64,000 nt of DNA from Tardibacter chloracetimidivorans. Lineage in GTDB: Bacteria; Pseudomonadota; Alphaproteobacteria; Sphingomonadales; Sphingomonadaceae. How positions within the stretch are numbered: the first letter of the stretch is position 1; every line of letters starts with the position of its first letter. The DNA lies in assembly GCF_001890385.1 (NCBI RefSeq), contig NZ_CP018221.1:496001-560000 (forward strand), in the 5' to 3' direction. The position numbers and the translations under genes were made by a program. The notes under the pieces are model-generated. The model was not told where the DNA came from and made no database searches. It worked only from the letters and a program-made list of their open reading frames with translations. This document shows positions 1 through 8,421 of the stretch, one piece after another.

Positions 1-718
1 TGTTGGGATTGGCGGCCAGCTTCTGGACGATGAGGTTGTCGTTCTCACCGGCTTCGATAAAGGCGCCGTCCTCACGAATCTTCGTGCAGACTTCCTCGTG
101 CTTCTTCTTGTCCGACTTGGCGAGCGCCTTCATAGCCGGGTTGGAGTTGCAGCCCGGAATCAGGTGGAGCTCATGCAGCGAGTCGCGGGTGCCGGACGTG
201 GGCGGCGGGCCATAGACGCGGATGGCGACGGCCGGAAGCGCCGGGTTGACGTCCTTCCAGGTCTTCGCGGTCTGCGGCTTGCCGAACGGGTTGGCGGCCA
301 GCGCCTTGTAGATGTCGGCCGTGGTCAGGCCGGGGAACTGCGTGGCCTTGCCGGTCGCAACCGCCAGGCCATCGACGCCGACCTTCAGCTCGATGATGTT
401 GGTCACGCCATTGGCGGAGCACTGGGCGACTTCGGAAGCCTTGATGCGACGCGAGGCGTTCGACACGTCCGGGTGCTGTGCGCCGACGCCGCCGCAGAAC
501 AGCTTGAACCCGCCGCCGGTGCCGGTCGATTCGACGATCGGCGGCTTGAACTTCGGATTCTTCTGAACGAACTGCTCAGCAACAGCCGTGGTGAACGGAT
601 AGACGGTGGAGGAACCAACCGCCCGGATCTGAGTACGAGCTTCGGCGGAACCGCCTACGCCCTGACATGCCGCGATAGCGGCGATAGCGGCGGATGCCGC
701 GAGGAGCTTGCTTGCCAA
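1..718 (-). CDS. pstS: Phosphate ABC transporter substrate-binding protein PstS (3' end beyond the window)
   Basis: Binds inorganic phosphate outside the inner membrane for the PstCAB importer. Near the N-terminus the translation reads GSSTVYPFTTAVAEQF, followed by STGTGGGFKLFCGG, the phosphate-binding loops typical of PstS. I chose a TTG start because an AGGGAGG ribosome-binding site lies 5 bases before it. This start gives a short signal peptide ending I-A-A-C, a lipobox-like motif, so the protein may be lipid-anchored. An in-frame GTG 13 codons upstream, preceded by GGAG, is the alternative. The gene lies downstream of phoR in the same direction with a PHO box between them. About 239 residues are visible and the C-terminus is cut off by the window edge. 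Confidence 0.93.
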   Translation of the reverse strand, partial: MASKLLAASAAIAAIAACQGVGGSAEARTQIRAVGSSTVYPFTTAVAEQFVQKNPKFKPPIVESTGTGGGFKLFCGGVGAQHPDVSNASRRIKASEVAQCSANGVTNIIELKVGVDGLAVATGKATQFPGLTTADIYKALAANPFGKPQTAKTWKDVNPALPAVAIRVYGPPPTSGTRDSLHELHLIPGCNSNPAMKALAKSDKKKHEEVCTKIREDGAFIEAGENDNLIVQKLAANPN

Positions 719-815
719 AATTACCTCCCTTGAGGGGCTGAACAGCGCTTCTTTCACGCAAGTGCTCCGCTAAAGACTTAACATGTGCGTCTGATGACGC
801 CGCAGTTATGCTTCT

Positions 816-844
816 GTGACAGCTTTATTACACTATGATGACAA
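816..844 (-). promoter_or_regulatory. PHO box upstream of pstS
   Basis: Read on the minus strand, three 7-base units lie 11 bases apart: TTGTCAT, GTGTAAT and CTGTCAC, separated by CATA and AAAG. The first and third match the CTGTCAT-type unit bound by phosphorylated PhoB, and the middle one is weaker. The 11-base period is the known PHO-box spacing. The site lies about 100 bases before pstS, just past the end of phoR, so pstS probably has its own phosphate-starvation promoter. Confidence 0.82.
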
Positions 845-853
845 AGCGGGCGT

Positions 854-2086
854 TCAGCCCAGCGAAGCGGCGGTCGGTAGCAGTGCGGTGACGCGGGTTC
901 CGACGCCGATTTCACTGTCGATCAACAGCTGTCCGCGATGCCGCTCGACGATATGCTTGACGATCGCCAGCCCCAGTCCCGTGCCGCCGACCGAACGCGA
1001 CCTTCCGGGATCGACTCGATAGAATCGCTCGGTCAGCCGGGGGAGATGCTCGGCCGCAATTCCCTCCCCCTCATCCTCTACCGTCAGCCGCACCATCGAC
1101 GCGCCGTCGCGCCGCAGACGGACTTTGACCGTCGTGCCCGGCCGCCCATATTTGATCGCGTTGCCGACCAGATTGTGCAGAAGCTGGAGAAGCTGATCCC
1201 TGTCGCCCGCGACCGGCGGCAGCCCCGGCTCGGCGTCGATCAGCATCTTCCGCTCTCCCTTGGCCAGCCGGTGGCCCAGCGCGTCGCGCACCTCCTCTGC
1301 CAGCGGGATGAGCGCGACGGGGGCCGTCGGCTGCCGGTGCTTGTCGGCCTCGATTCGCGACAGCGACATCAGATCGTCCACCAGCCGGATCATGCGCTGC
1401 GCCTCGCCGCGCATGATGGCGAGGAAGCGCCGCCTGGCATCGGCATCCTCTACCGCCGGACCTTCAAGCGTCTCAATAAAGCCGATCAGCGTCGCCAGCG
1501 GGGTGCGAAGTTCATGGCTTGCGTTGGCGACGAAATCGACGCGCATCTTTTCGGCCGCGCGCAGGGCCGTGCGATCGACGATGCGTACCGCCTGCTTGTC
1601 GTTTCCGATGGGGTCGGCAAGCAGTTCCCACCGCTGATCCTGTCCGCCCAGATCGAGGAGTTCGGTTCTGGAGCCGGGCGGCGCGCCCTCCGTCAGCAGC
1701 GCCGCCGCTGCCGGGTTGCGGAGCGCCAGTCGCACGTCCTGCCCCACGATATGTTCGCCCAGCAGTTTGCGCGCCATCGCATTGGCAAGCTCCACCCGGC
1801 GCTTTGCATCGACGACGATGAAGGGATGCTCGATCCGTTCGATCAGTTCATGCGCCGGGGGATCATAGCTGTCCCTCGACGGCACATTCGCCTCGGCTGC
1901 GGAATAGGACGGCGGGTCCTGCACCAGCAAGGCGCCGGCGACGGCTGACAGAACCGCGGGAATGATGACCGCCCACCAGGGCGCGAGACCGAATCCGATG
2001 GCGATCGCGGCGGTCGCGACCGCAAGCCCCGCGACCGCCATCCGGCCAAGCCAGAATCGGCTGGCGTCACGCACCGCGTCTGTCAT
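854..2086 (-). CDS. phoR: Phosphate-regulon sensor histidine kinase PhoR
   Basis: Membrane histidine kinase that senses phosphate limitation, usually through PstSCAB-PhoU, and phosphorylates PhoB. Two hydrophobic segments occupy residues 12-56, a PAS-like region about 78-165, and the HisKA phospho-acceptor is His191 in NASHELRTPL. An N box (LLHNLVGNAIKYG) and a G box (GTGLGLAIVKHI) complete the ATPase domain. The 410-residue length and two-TM/PAS layout fit PhoR. The start overlaps the end of gph by 20 bases, so the two are probably co-transcribed. No phoB is visible; it may lie beyond the left edge with the rest of the pst operon. Confidence 0.9.
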   Translation of the reverse strand: MTDAVRDASRFWLGRMAVAGLAVATAAIAIGFGLAPWWAVIIPAVLSAVAGALLVQDPPSYSAAEANVPSRDSYDPPAHELIERIEHPFIVVDAKRRVELANAMARKLLGEHIVGQDVRLALRNPAAAALLTEGAPPGSRTELLDLGGQDQRWELLADPIGNDKQAVRIVDRTALRAAEKMRVDFVANASHELRTPLATLIGFIETLEGPAVEDADARRRFLAIMRGEAQRMIRLVDDLMSLSRIEADKHRQPTAPVALIPLAEEVRDALGHRLAKGERKMLIDAEPGLPPVAGDRDQLLQLLHNLVGNAIKYGRPGTTVKVRLRRDGASMVRLTVEDEGEGIAAEHLPRLTERFYRVDPGRSRSVGGTGLGLAIVKHIVERHRGQLLIDSEIGVGTRVTALLPTAASLG

Positions 2087-2765
2087 TCAATTCGTCCGGC
2101 AGGCGTATTTCGCGCAACGCCGGAACCAGTTCGTCGAAATGGTGGATGAGCACATCCCCGCCCAGTTCATCGGCGGGACGATCCGCAAAGCCGAAAGCGA
2201 CCGTGATCACCGGCACGGCCGCTGCCCTTGCGGTGAGCACATCCACAATCGAGTCCCCGATAAAGGCGACCCTGCCGCCCCCTGCCCTGGCGATGGTTTC
2301 GGTCAGGTGCAGCGGATCGGGCTTGCGCACAGGCAGGCTGTCACCGCCGAGATTGGCGGCAAAGCGGCCGTCCCACCCAAGCGATGAGATCAGCGCGGCG
2401 CTCATCCGTTCGGGCTTGTTGGTGCAGATCGCAAGGCGGCAGCCCAGCGTCTCCAGATGGTCCATCGCCTGTTCCACGCCGGCATAGGGGCGCGAGTGGA
2501 CGCAGATGTTATCGCCGTAAAAGTTCAGAAAATCCGCAAGCCCTGCCTGCACCATCTCCGGCGTGCCGCCGCCGGTGGCGTCCAGCCCCCGTTCCAGCAG
2601 CTTCGCCGCGCCAAGGCCAACCATATCGCGCACGGCGGCTTCGGTCACAGTCTGGCGACCCATGCGATGAAGCACATGGTTGAGGGCCGCCGTGAGATCG
2701 GGTCCGGTGTCCACCAACGTACCGTCGAGATCGAAAACGACGAGATCAAATGGAAATGCGCTCAT
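2067..2765 (-). CDS. gph: Phosphoglycolate phosphatase (HAD family)
   Basis: Haloacid-dehalogenase-type phosphatase expected to hydrolyse 2-phosphoglycolate, a by-product of DNA repair and oxygenase reactions. The motif FDLDGTLVDT gives the nucleophile Asp12 and acid Asp14. A later CTNKPE supplies the conserved Thr region and GDSIVDV the Mg-binding acidic motif. I chose the internal ATG giving MSAFPFDLVV over an upstream ATG, because the extra 33 residues have no domain and run toward the divergent glmU promoter. The length is 232 residues, normal for Gph. Other small-molecule HAD phosphatases are possible; family membership is secure, substrate less so. Confidence 0.85.
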   Translation of the reverse strand: MSAFPFDLVVFDLDGTLVDTGPDLTAALNHVLHRMGRQTVTEAAVRDMVGLGAAKLLERGLDATGGGTPEMVQAGLADFLNFYGDNICVHSRPYAGVEQAMDHLETLGCRLAICTNKPERMSAALISSLGWDGRFAANLGGDSLPVRKPDPLHLTETIARAGGGRVAFIGDSIVDVLTARAAAVPVITVAFGFADRPADELGGDVLIHHFDELVPALREIRLPDELNDRRGA

Positions 2766-2853
2766 GGGCGCCAGCTGTGCCGGTGATCCTATGGCTTTGG
2801 CAAGGTTTCTGTGGCATCGCCGCCTCGAACGGGCTTCATCAACGGGAAAACTC

Positions 2854-4212
2854 ATGCCGTCCACTCCGATCGCCGCCGTCGTACTCGCCGCCGGAATGGG
2901 AACACGGATGAAGTCGGACCTTCATAAAGTGCTCCACCCCCTCGCCGGGCGGCCGATGCTGTTTCACCTGCTCGACAGCGTGGCGGCGCTGGACCCCGAA
3001 CGCCAGGTCGTGGTTGCGGGCGCGCGCCGCGAACAGGTGGAATCGGCGCTAGCCGGGCTGGATGTCAAATTGGTGACACAGGAGCCGCAGCTTGGCACCG
3101 GCCATGCCGTGCTTCAGGCAAAGGGTGTGCTGGCCGGGTTCGACGGTGATGTCCTGATCCTCTATGGCGATGTTCCGCTGGTGACCACGGCCACCATGCG
3201 GCGGATGCTGGACCGGCTGCACGAGGCGGACAGCCCTGCGGCGGTGGTGCTTGGCTTCCGCCCCACCGATCCGCTGGCCTATGGCCGCGTCATCGCAGGG
3301 CCAGACGGCATCATCGAAAAGATGGTCGAGTACAAGGACGCGACCGATGCCGAACGTGCGGTCGATCTGTGCAACTCGGGCCTGATGGCGGTGCGGTCGA
3401 CCGATCTGTTCGGCCTGCTCGCGCGCGTGGGCAACAGCAATGCTGCCGGTGAATATTATCTGCCCGACATCGTGATGCTGGCCGCTGCCGACGGCAGGCG
3501 AAGCGCGGTCGTGGAAACCGGCGCGGACGAAGTGGCGGGCGTCAACAGCCGTTCCGAACTGGCGCTGGTCGAAGCCGAATGGCAGCGCCGCCGCCGGCTC
3601 GCCGCCATGACCGATGGGGTTACGCTGATCGCGCCAGAGACGGTCTGGTTTTCCCATGATACGGCTGTCGGACGAGATGTTGTTGTGGAACCCAATGTGG
3701 TGTTCGGCCCCGGTGTGCAGGTGGAAGACGGCGTGGTGATCCACGCATTCAGCCATCTGGAAGGCGCGACGGTGAAATCCGGCGCGAAGGTCGGCCCTTA
3801 TGCCCGCCTGAGGCCGGGCGCGGTAATCGGCGAGAAGGCGCGCGTCGGCAATTTCGTGGAGGTGAAGGCCGCAACGCTCGGCGCGGGCGCAAAGGCCAAT
3901 CACCTGAGCTATATCGGCGACGCCAGCGTCGGCGCCAACGCCAACATCGGCGCGGGGACCATCACCTGCAACTATGACGGCTTCCTGAAATATCGCACGG
4001 AAATAGGCGCAGGCGCATTCATCGGCTCCAACAGCGCGCTGGTCGCGCCCGTCAAGATCGGCGACGGCGCGGTTGTCGGCGCGGGATCGGTCGTCACGAT
4101 GGACGTGGAGGCCGACGCGCTTGCCGTCGCGCGCGCGCGGCAGGCGAATATGCCTGGCTGGGCCGCGAAGTTCCGCGCAACGATGGCGGAACGGAAAAAG
4201 GCCAAGGGTTGA
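2854..4212 (+). CDS. glmU: Bifunctional GlmU: glucosamine-1-phosphate acetyltransferase / UDP-GlcNAc pyrophosphorylase
   Basis: Makes UDP-N-acetylglucosamine for peptidoglycan and lipopolysaccharide in the cytoplasm. The N-terminal nucleotidyltransferase begins with LAAGMGTRMKSDLHKVLHP, containing the nucleotide-binding loop. The C-terminal half is a left-handed beta helix of hexapeptide repeats, including YARLRPGAVIGEKARVGNFV, NHLSYIGDA and the GAGTITCNYDG acetyl-CoA region. The start MPSTPIAAVV places the nucleotide loop at the usual distance from the N-terminus; the open frame extends further upstream, but into the gph intergenic region. The length is 452 residues, standard for GlmU. It precedes glmS, the earlier step in the same pathway. 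Confidence 0.97.
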   Translation: MPSTPIAAVVLAAGMGTRMKSDLHKVLHPLAGRPMLFHLLDSVAALDPERQVVVAGARREQVESALAGLDVKLVTQEPQLGTGHAVLQAKGVLAGFDGDVLILYGDVPLVTTATMRRMLDRLHEADSPAAVVLGFRPTDPLAYGRVIAGPDGIIEKMVEYKDATDAERAVDLCNSGLMAVRSTDLFGLLARVGNSNAAGEYYLPDIVMLAAADGRRSAVVETGADEVAGVNSRSELALVEAEWQRRRRLAAMTDGVTLIAPETVWFSHDTAVGRDVVVEPNVVFGPGVQVEDGVVIHAFSHLEGATVKSGAKVGPYARLRPGAVIGEKARVGNFVEVKAATLGAGAKANHLSYIGDASVGANANIGAGTITCNYDGFLKYRTEIGAGAFIGSNSALVAPVKIGDGAVVGAGSVVTMDVEADALAVARARQANMPGWAAKFRATMAERKKAKG

Positions 4213-4225
4213 TGTTGGCCGCTCC

Positions 4226-4289
4226 CGTTCGTCCCGAGCGAAGTCGAGGGACGGGAGCAAGCATGTCTCGACTTCGCTCGACACGAACG
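4226..4289. repeat. Intergenic palindromic element, sphingomonad REP-like
   Basis: Two 23-base arms, 4226-4248 and 4267-4289, are inverted copies of each other with two mismatches, separated by an 18-base loop. The core of each arm is CTCGACTTCGCTCG or its complement. From memory, very similar CGAAGTCGAG palindromes with CGTTCGT ends recur in sphingomonad intergenic regions. It fills the gap between glmU and glmS and ends 14 bases before the glmS start codon, so in mRNA it would form a long hairpin between the two genes. Confidence 0.8.
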
Positions 4290-4303
4290 GATACGGAATA
4301 ATC

Positions 4304-6127
4304 ATGTGCGGCATCATCGGCATTCTGGGCAAGGACGAGGTAACCGACCGGCTGGTCGAAGGGCTGAGGCGGCTGGAATATCGCGGCTATGACTCGGCGG
4401 GCGTCTCGACCATCGTCGACGGGCATATCGAACGGCGGCGCGCCGAAGGAAAGCTCGATAATCTGGCGAAGACGCTTTCCGCCGATCCGCTGACCGGACG
4501 GGTCGGAATCGCACATACCCGCTGGGCGACGCACGGCGCGCCCACCACCAGCAACGCCCACCCGCACGCAACGCTTGAGGTATCGCTGGTCCACAACGGC
4601 ATCATCGAAAACTTCAAGGAATTGCGGGAAGAGCTTCAGGCCAGCGGGCGCAGCTTTGAATCGCAGACCGATACCGAAGTGGCCGCCCATCTCATCAGCC
4701 GCGAGATCGAGGCGGGCGCGACACCGGAACAGGCGGTCAGCCGTTCGTTGAAGCGCCTGCGCGGTGCCTTTGCGCTCGCCATATTGTTCCGCCAGCACCC
4801 CGACCTGCTGATCGGCGCGCGGCTCGGCTCGCCGCTGGTGATCGGCTATGGCGACGGCGAAACCTATCTCGGATCGGACGCCATCGCACTTGCCCCGCTC
4901 ACCCAGCGCATCGCCTATCTGGAAGAAGGCGACTGGGTGGTGATCACCCGCGACAAGGTGTCCATCTATGACCGCAACGACAAGCCGGTGGACCGGCCGA
5001 TCACCGTGTCGGGCGTCACCGGCGCGCTGATCGACAAGGGCAATCACCGCCACTTCATGCAGAAGGAGATTTTCGAGCAGCCTGTGGTCGTCGCGCAGAC
5101 GCTTGGCGCCTATCTCCGCCCGCTGGAGGAGCAGGTCGCCCTGCCCGCGCTCCCGTTCGATCTGGCGGAGATCCGGCGCATCAGCATCGTTGCATGCGGC
5201 ACGAGCTATTATGCCGGAATGGTCGCCAAATACTGGATCGAGCAGCTCGCACGGGTGCCGGTGGAACTGGATATCGCCTCGGAGTTCCGCTACCGCGCGC
5301 CCGTGCTTGAGGAAGGCGGCATGGCGCTCTTCATCAGCCAGTCGGGCGAGACGGCCGATACGCTGGCCGCGCTCCGCCACGCAGCGGAAAACGGGCAGAA
5401 GACGGCGGTGGTGGTGAACGTCGCCTCCTCCTCCATGGCGCGCGAGGCCGATCTGGTGCTGCCAACCCATGCGGGGCCGGAAATCGGCGTCGCCTCCACC
5501 AAGGCCTTTACCTGCCAGCTTGGCGTGCTTGCCGCCTTTGCAGCCAATCTTGCGCGCGCCAGGGGGCGTCTGGACGCCGCCGAGGAAAAGCGCATCGTCA
5601 ATCTGCTGGCCGAAGTTCCCGCCGCCATGAACGCCGCGCTTGCCCATGACGCGGCCATCGAGGAAATGGCCCCGGTGATCGCCAAGGCGCGTGACGTCCT
5701 CTACATGGGGCGCGGTCCGGACTATCCGCTGGCGCTGGAAGGCGCGCTGAAGCTGAAGGAAATCAGCTATATCCATGCCGAAGGCTATGCGGCGGGCGAG
5801 CTGAAGCACGGCCCAATCGCCCTGATCGACGAGAATGTGCCGGTGATCGTCATGGCACCTTCCGGCCCGCTGTTTGAAAAGACCGTGTCGAACATGCAGG
5901 AGGTGCAGGCGCGCGGCGGCCAGGTGGTGCTGATCTCGGACCCGGAGGGGCTTCGCGCCGCCGCCGAAGACTGTCTCGCCACCATCGAAATGCCGCATGT
6001 GGACGCATTCATCGCGCCGATGGTCTATGCTATCCCGGTTCAGCTTCTCGCCTATCATGTCGCCGTCGCAAAAGGCACGGACGTGGACCAGCCACGCAAT
6101 CTGGCGAAGAGCGTTACCGTGGAGTGA
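4304..6127 (+). CDS. glmS: Glutamine--fructose-6-phosphate aminotransferase (isomerising)
   Basis: Converts fructose-6-phosphate and glutamine to glucosamine-6-phosphate, the entry step to UDP-GlcNAc. The protein starts MCGIIGILG, so Cys2 becomes the N-terminal glutaminase nucleophile after Met removal, which also fixes the start. The glutaminase domain occupies roughly residues 2-225. Two SIS domains follow, with CGTSYYAGMVAKYWIE and SQSGETADT near residue 345, and the chain ends PRNLAKSVTVE, the typical GlmS C-terminus. The length is 607 residues. I see no glmS ribozyme; the leader is occupied by the palindromic repeat. Confidence 0.97.
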   Translation: MCGIIGILGKDEVTDRLVEGLRRLEYRGYDSAGVSTIVDGHIERRRAEGKLDNLAKTLSADPLTGRVGIAHTRWATHGAPTTSNAHPHATLEVSLVHNGIIENFKELREELQASGRSFESQTDTEVAAHLISREIEAGATPEQAVSRSLKRLRGAFALAILFRQHPDLLIGARLGSPLVIGYGDGETYLGSDAIALAPLTQRIAYLEEGDWVVITRDKVSIYDRNDKPVDRPITVSGVTGALIDKGNHRHFMQKEIFEQPVVVAQTLGAYLRPLEEQVALPALPFDLAEIRRISIVACGTSYYAGMVAKYWIEQLARVPVELDIASEFRYRAPVLEEGGMALFISQSGETADTLAALRHAAENGQKTAVVVNVASSSMAREADLVLPTHAGPEIGVASTKAFTCQLGVLAAFAANLARARGRLDAAEEKRIVNLLAEVPAAMNAALAHDAAIEEMAPVIAKARDVLYMGRGPDYPLALEGALKLKEISYIHAEGYAAGELKHGPIALIDENVPVIVMAPSGPLFEKTVSNMQEVQARGGQVVLISDPEGLRAAAEDCLATIEMPHVDAFIAPMVYAIPVQLLAYHVAVAKGTDVDQPRNLAKSVTVE

Positions 6128-6132
6128 CCCTT

Positions 6133-6453
6133 ATGTTTATCGCCATGAACCGCTTTCAGGTGCTGCCGGGCGAGGAAAAGGCCTTCGAGAATGTCTGGCT
6201 TTCCCGCGACACCTTTCTGGAAGGCGTGCCGGGCTTCGTCGAGTTCCACCTGTTGCGGGGGCCAAGCGCCGACGACCACACGCTCTATTCGTCGCATACC
6301 ATTTGGCGCTCGCGCGAGGACTTCGAAGAGTGGACCCGTTCCGATGCCTTCCGTCAGGCCCATCGCAATGCGGGCGACAACAAGCCGCTCTATCTGGGGC
6401 ACCCCCGTTTTGAAGGCTTCGAGGTGATCCAGACCGTCAAGTCCGGCGCGTGA
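6133..6453 (+). CDS. IsdG/HmoA-type antibiotic-biosynthesis-monooxygenase domain protein, probable haem-degrading monooxygenase
   Basis: A 106-residue single-domain ABM protein. It begins MFIAMNRFQVLPGEEKAFE and carries PGFVEFHLLRG, strongly like the IsdG/IsdI/HmoA group. The haem-oxygenase triad of that group, Asn-Trp-His, is present at Asn6, Trp67 and His77, almost exactly the IsdG positions, so a haem-cleaving activity is a good inference. GGAG within the last codons of glmS lies 8 bases before the ATG; a GTG overlapping the glmS stop is a weaker alternative. The stop overlaps the bioA start (GTGA). No haem-uptake genes are adjacent. Confidence 0.8.
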   Translation: MFIAMNRFQVLPGEEKAFENVWLSRDTFLEGVPGFVEFHLLRGPSADDHTLYSSHTIWRSREDFEEWTRSDAFRQAHRNAGDNKPLYLGHPRFEGFEVIQTVKSGA

Positions 6454-7694
6454 CGACGCCCGACTGGCTGGCGGCGGGGCAGCGGCATGTCTGGCTGCCC
6501 TATACGCAGATGAAGACTGCCGGGGCGCAATTGCCCGTGGTATCTGCCAGCGGATCGCGGCTGAAACTGGCCGACGGGCGCGAGCTGGTGGACGGCATCG
6601 CGAGCTGGTGGACTGCGGCGCACGGCTATCGCCATCCCCATATCGAAACGACCGTCGAACGGCAGTTGAAGACCCTGCCCCATGTGATGCTGGGCGGGCT
6701 CGCGCATGAGCAGGCCTACAGGCTGGCGACACGGCTGGCGGCGCTTCTGCCGGCCGATCTCGACCATGTGTTCTTTTCCGAATCCGGCTCGGTCGCCGTC
6801 GAAATCGCGATGAAGATGGCGGTGCAATATTGGCTGAACCAGGGGGAACGGCGCACCCGCTTCCTGAGCTTTACCGGCGGCTATCATGGCGACACGCTGG
6901 CGACGATGAGCGTGTGCGACCCCGACGAGGGCATGCACGGCATGTTTCGCGGCGTGGTGCCCGATCAGTTCGTCGTCGATCTGACCCCTGACTCCGTGGA
7001 TGCCGCGCTTGAGAAGCATGGCGCTGAGATTGCCGCCGTGCTGGTGGAGCCGCTGGTGCAGGGTGCGGGCGGCATGCGGTTTCACGACGCCGAGATGCTC
7101 CGCCATCTGCGGGCGGCGTGCGACCGGCACGGCGCGCTCCTCATATTCGATGAAATATTCGTCGGCTTCGGGCGGCTGGGCGAGGCTTTGTTTGCGTGCG
7201 AGGAAGCAGGCGTAACACCAGATATCATCACGCTTTCAAAGGCGTTGACCGGCGGCACGCTGCCGCTATCGGCCACCATCGCCCGCGACCGGGTGTTCGA
7301 CGCATTCCTGTCCGACGATCCGGCAAAGGCGCTGATGCACGGCCCCACCTATATGGGCAATGCGCTGGCCTGCGCCGCCGCCAATGCCTCGCTCGATCTG
7401 TTCGAGCAGGAACCGCGTCTGGATCAAGCCCGCGCCATCGGGGCGCTGTTGGCGGAGCGGCTTGAGGCCGTGCGGGGCACGCCGGGAGTCGCCGATGTGC
7501 GTACCAAGGGCGCGCTCGGCGTCATAGAGCTGACGCGGATGCGCGATTCCGACTGGCTGAAGGCGCGGTTTATCGAAGAAGGCATATGGCTGCGCCCGTT
7601 CGGCAACATCATCTACACCACGCCGCCGCTCACGACCGATCTGGACGACGTTGCACGAATAGCCGACGTTATGGTGAGGGTGACGCGAGAGTAG
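6450..7694 (+). CDS. bioA: Adenosylmethionine--8-amino-7-oxononanoate aminotransferase
   Basis: PLP enzyme converting KAPA to 7,8-diaminopelargonate with S-adenosylmethionine as amino donor. The N-terminus contains HVWLPYTQMKTA and DGIASWWTAAHGY, both BioA signatures. FDEIFVGFGRLG carries the PLP-ring Asp, and TLSKALTGGTLPLS the PLP Lys. The GTG start overlaps the previous stop. The length is 414 residues. It is transcribed toward the opposing bioFHCD genes, with only 31 bases between bioA and bioD, so the biotin genes form a convergent cluster; bioB is not in the window. Confidence 0.95.
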   Translation: MTTPDWLAAGQRHVWLPYTQMKTAGAQLPVVSASGSRLKLADGRELVDGIASWWTAAHGYRHPHIETTVERQLKTLPHVMLGGLAHEQAYRLATRLAALLPADLDHVFFSESGSVAVEIAMKMAVQYWLNQGERRTRFLSFTGGYHGDTLATMSVCDPDEGMHGMFRGVVPDQFVVDLTPDSVDAALEKHGAEIAAVLVEPLVQGAGGMRFHDAEMLRHLRAACDRHGALLIFDEIFVGFGRLGEALFACEEAGVTPDIITLSKALTGGTLPLSATIARDRVFDAFLSDDPAKALMHGPTYMGNALACAAANASLDLFEQEPRLDQARAIGALLAERLEAVRGTPGVADVRTKGALGVIELTRMRDSDWLKARFIEEGIWLRPFGNIIYTTPPLTTDLDDVARIADVMVRVTRE

Positions 7695-7725
7695 GCCGAG
7701 AGAGTCTGATCCAGAGCCGTTCGGT

Positions 7726-8412
7726 TCATGTAACCAACCCCGTTAGATCGGGCGCTTCAACCGAGGAGGGCACACCGTCCGCGCCGATCGCAAGACGTGG
7801 CAGGACGATAACCGGCACGGCCGCGAACCGCGCGATCGGTTCCCGGGTCTCACCCGCATCGACCGAACTTCCCGCCGAGGTACTGAGAACGATCCCGCTC
7901 ACGCTGATGCCGCGCGCATCAAGTGCTGCCAGCGCCGTCAGCGTGTGGCTGATCGCGCCCAGATAGGTGCCCGACACGAGGAGCGCGGGCAAGGCGAGCG
8001 CCGCCATCCAGTCAAGCACGGTGTGGCAGTCGTCAAGCGGCACCATCGCACCCCCGACGCCCTCGATCAGCAGCGGCCCGGCCGCCGCCGCCAACCTATC
8101 GCGGCAATGATCGACAAGATCATCGAAAGGCACCGTCCGCCCCTCCCTCGCCGCCGCCATGTCGGGCGAGAGCGGGGCGCGGAAGCGCCACGGCGAGATG
8201 CGATCAAGCGCGGTCGCTGTCACCGGCAGGTCCAGTGCGCTGAGCAACACGCCTGCGTCGCTGGTTGCGGGCGTCGCCGGATCAAAACCGCTCAGCACGG
8301 GCTTCAGCACATCCGGTGTCTGGCCCCTCGCCCTCAACTGGCGCGCAAGCAGGGCGGTGACTACGGTCTTGCCGATGTCGGTTCCGCTTGCGGTGATAAA
8401 CAGCCCTGCCAT
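7726..8412 (-). CDS. bioD: Dethiobiotin synthetase
   Basis: ATP-dependent carboxylase that closes the ureido ring of dethiobiotin from diaminopelargonate and CO2. The N-terminal P-loop is GTDIGKTVVTALL, and LIEGVGGAMVPL is the conserved BioD segment around the substrate loop. I used the ATG giving MAGLFITASGTDIGKT; a GTG two codons upstream, 4 bases after the bioC stop, is equally possible. The length is 228 residues, normal for the family. It is the last gene of bioF-bioH-bioC-bioD. Confidence 0.93.
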   Translation of the reverse strand: MAGLFITASGTDIGKTVVTALLARQLRARGQTPDVLKPVLSGFDPATPATSDAGVLLSALDLPVTATALDRISPWRFRAPLSPDMAAAREGRTVPFDDLVDHCRDRLAAAAGPLLIEGVGGAMVPLDDCHTVLDWMAALALPALLVSGTYLGAISHTLTALAALDARGISVSGIVLSTSAGSSVDAGETREPIARFAAVPVIVLPRLAIGADGVPSSVEAPDLTGLVT

Positions 8413-8421
8413 CGGCACGGC

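Noticed and set aside
4213-4303. glmS ribozyme before glmS
   Set aside because: The gap is only 91 bases and is filled by the palindromic repeat; the ribozyme core is absent.
4094-6058. A 654-codon open frame opposite glmS
   Set aside because: Shadow of glmS with His/Arg/Gln-rich composition and no recognisable motif.
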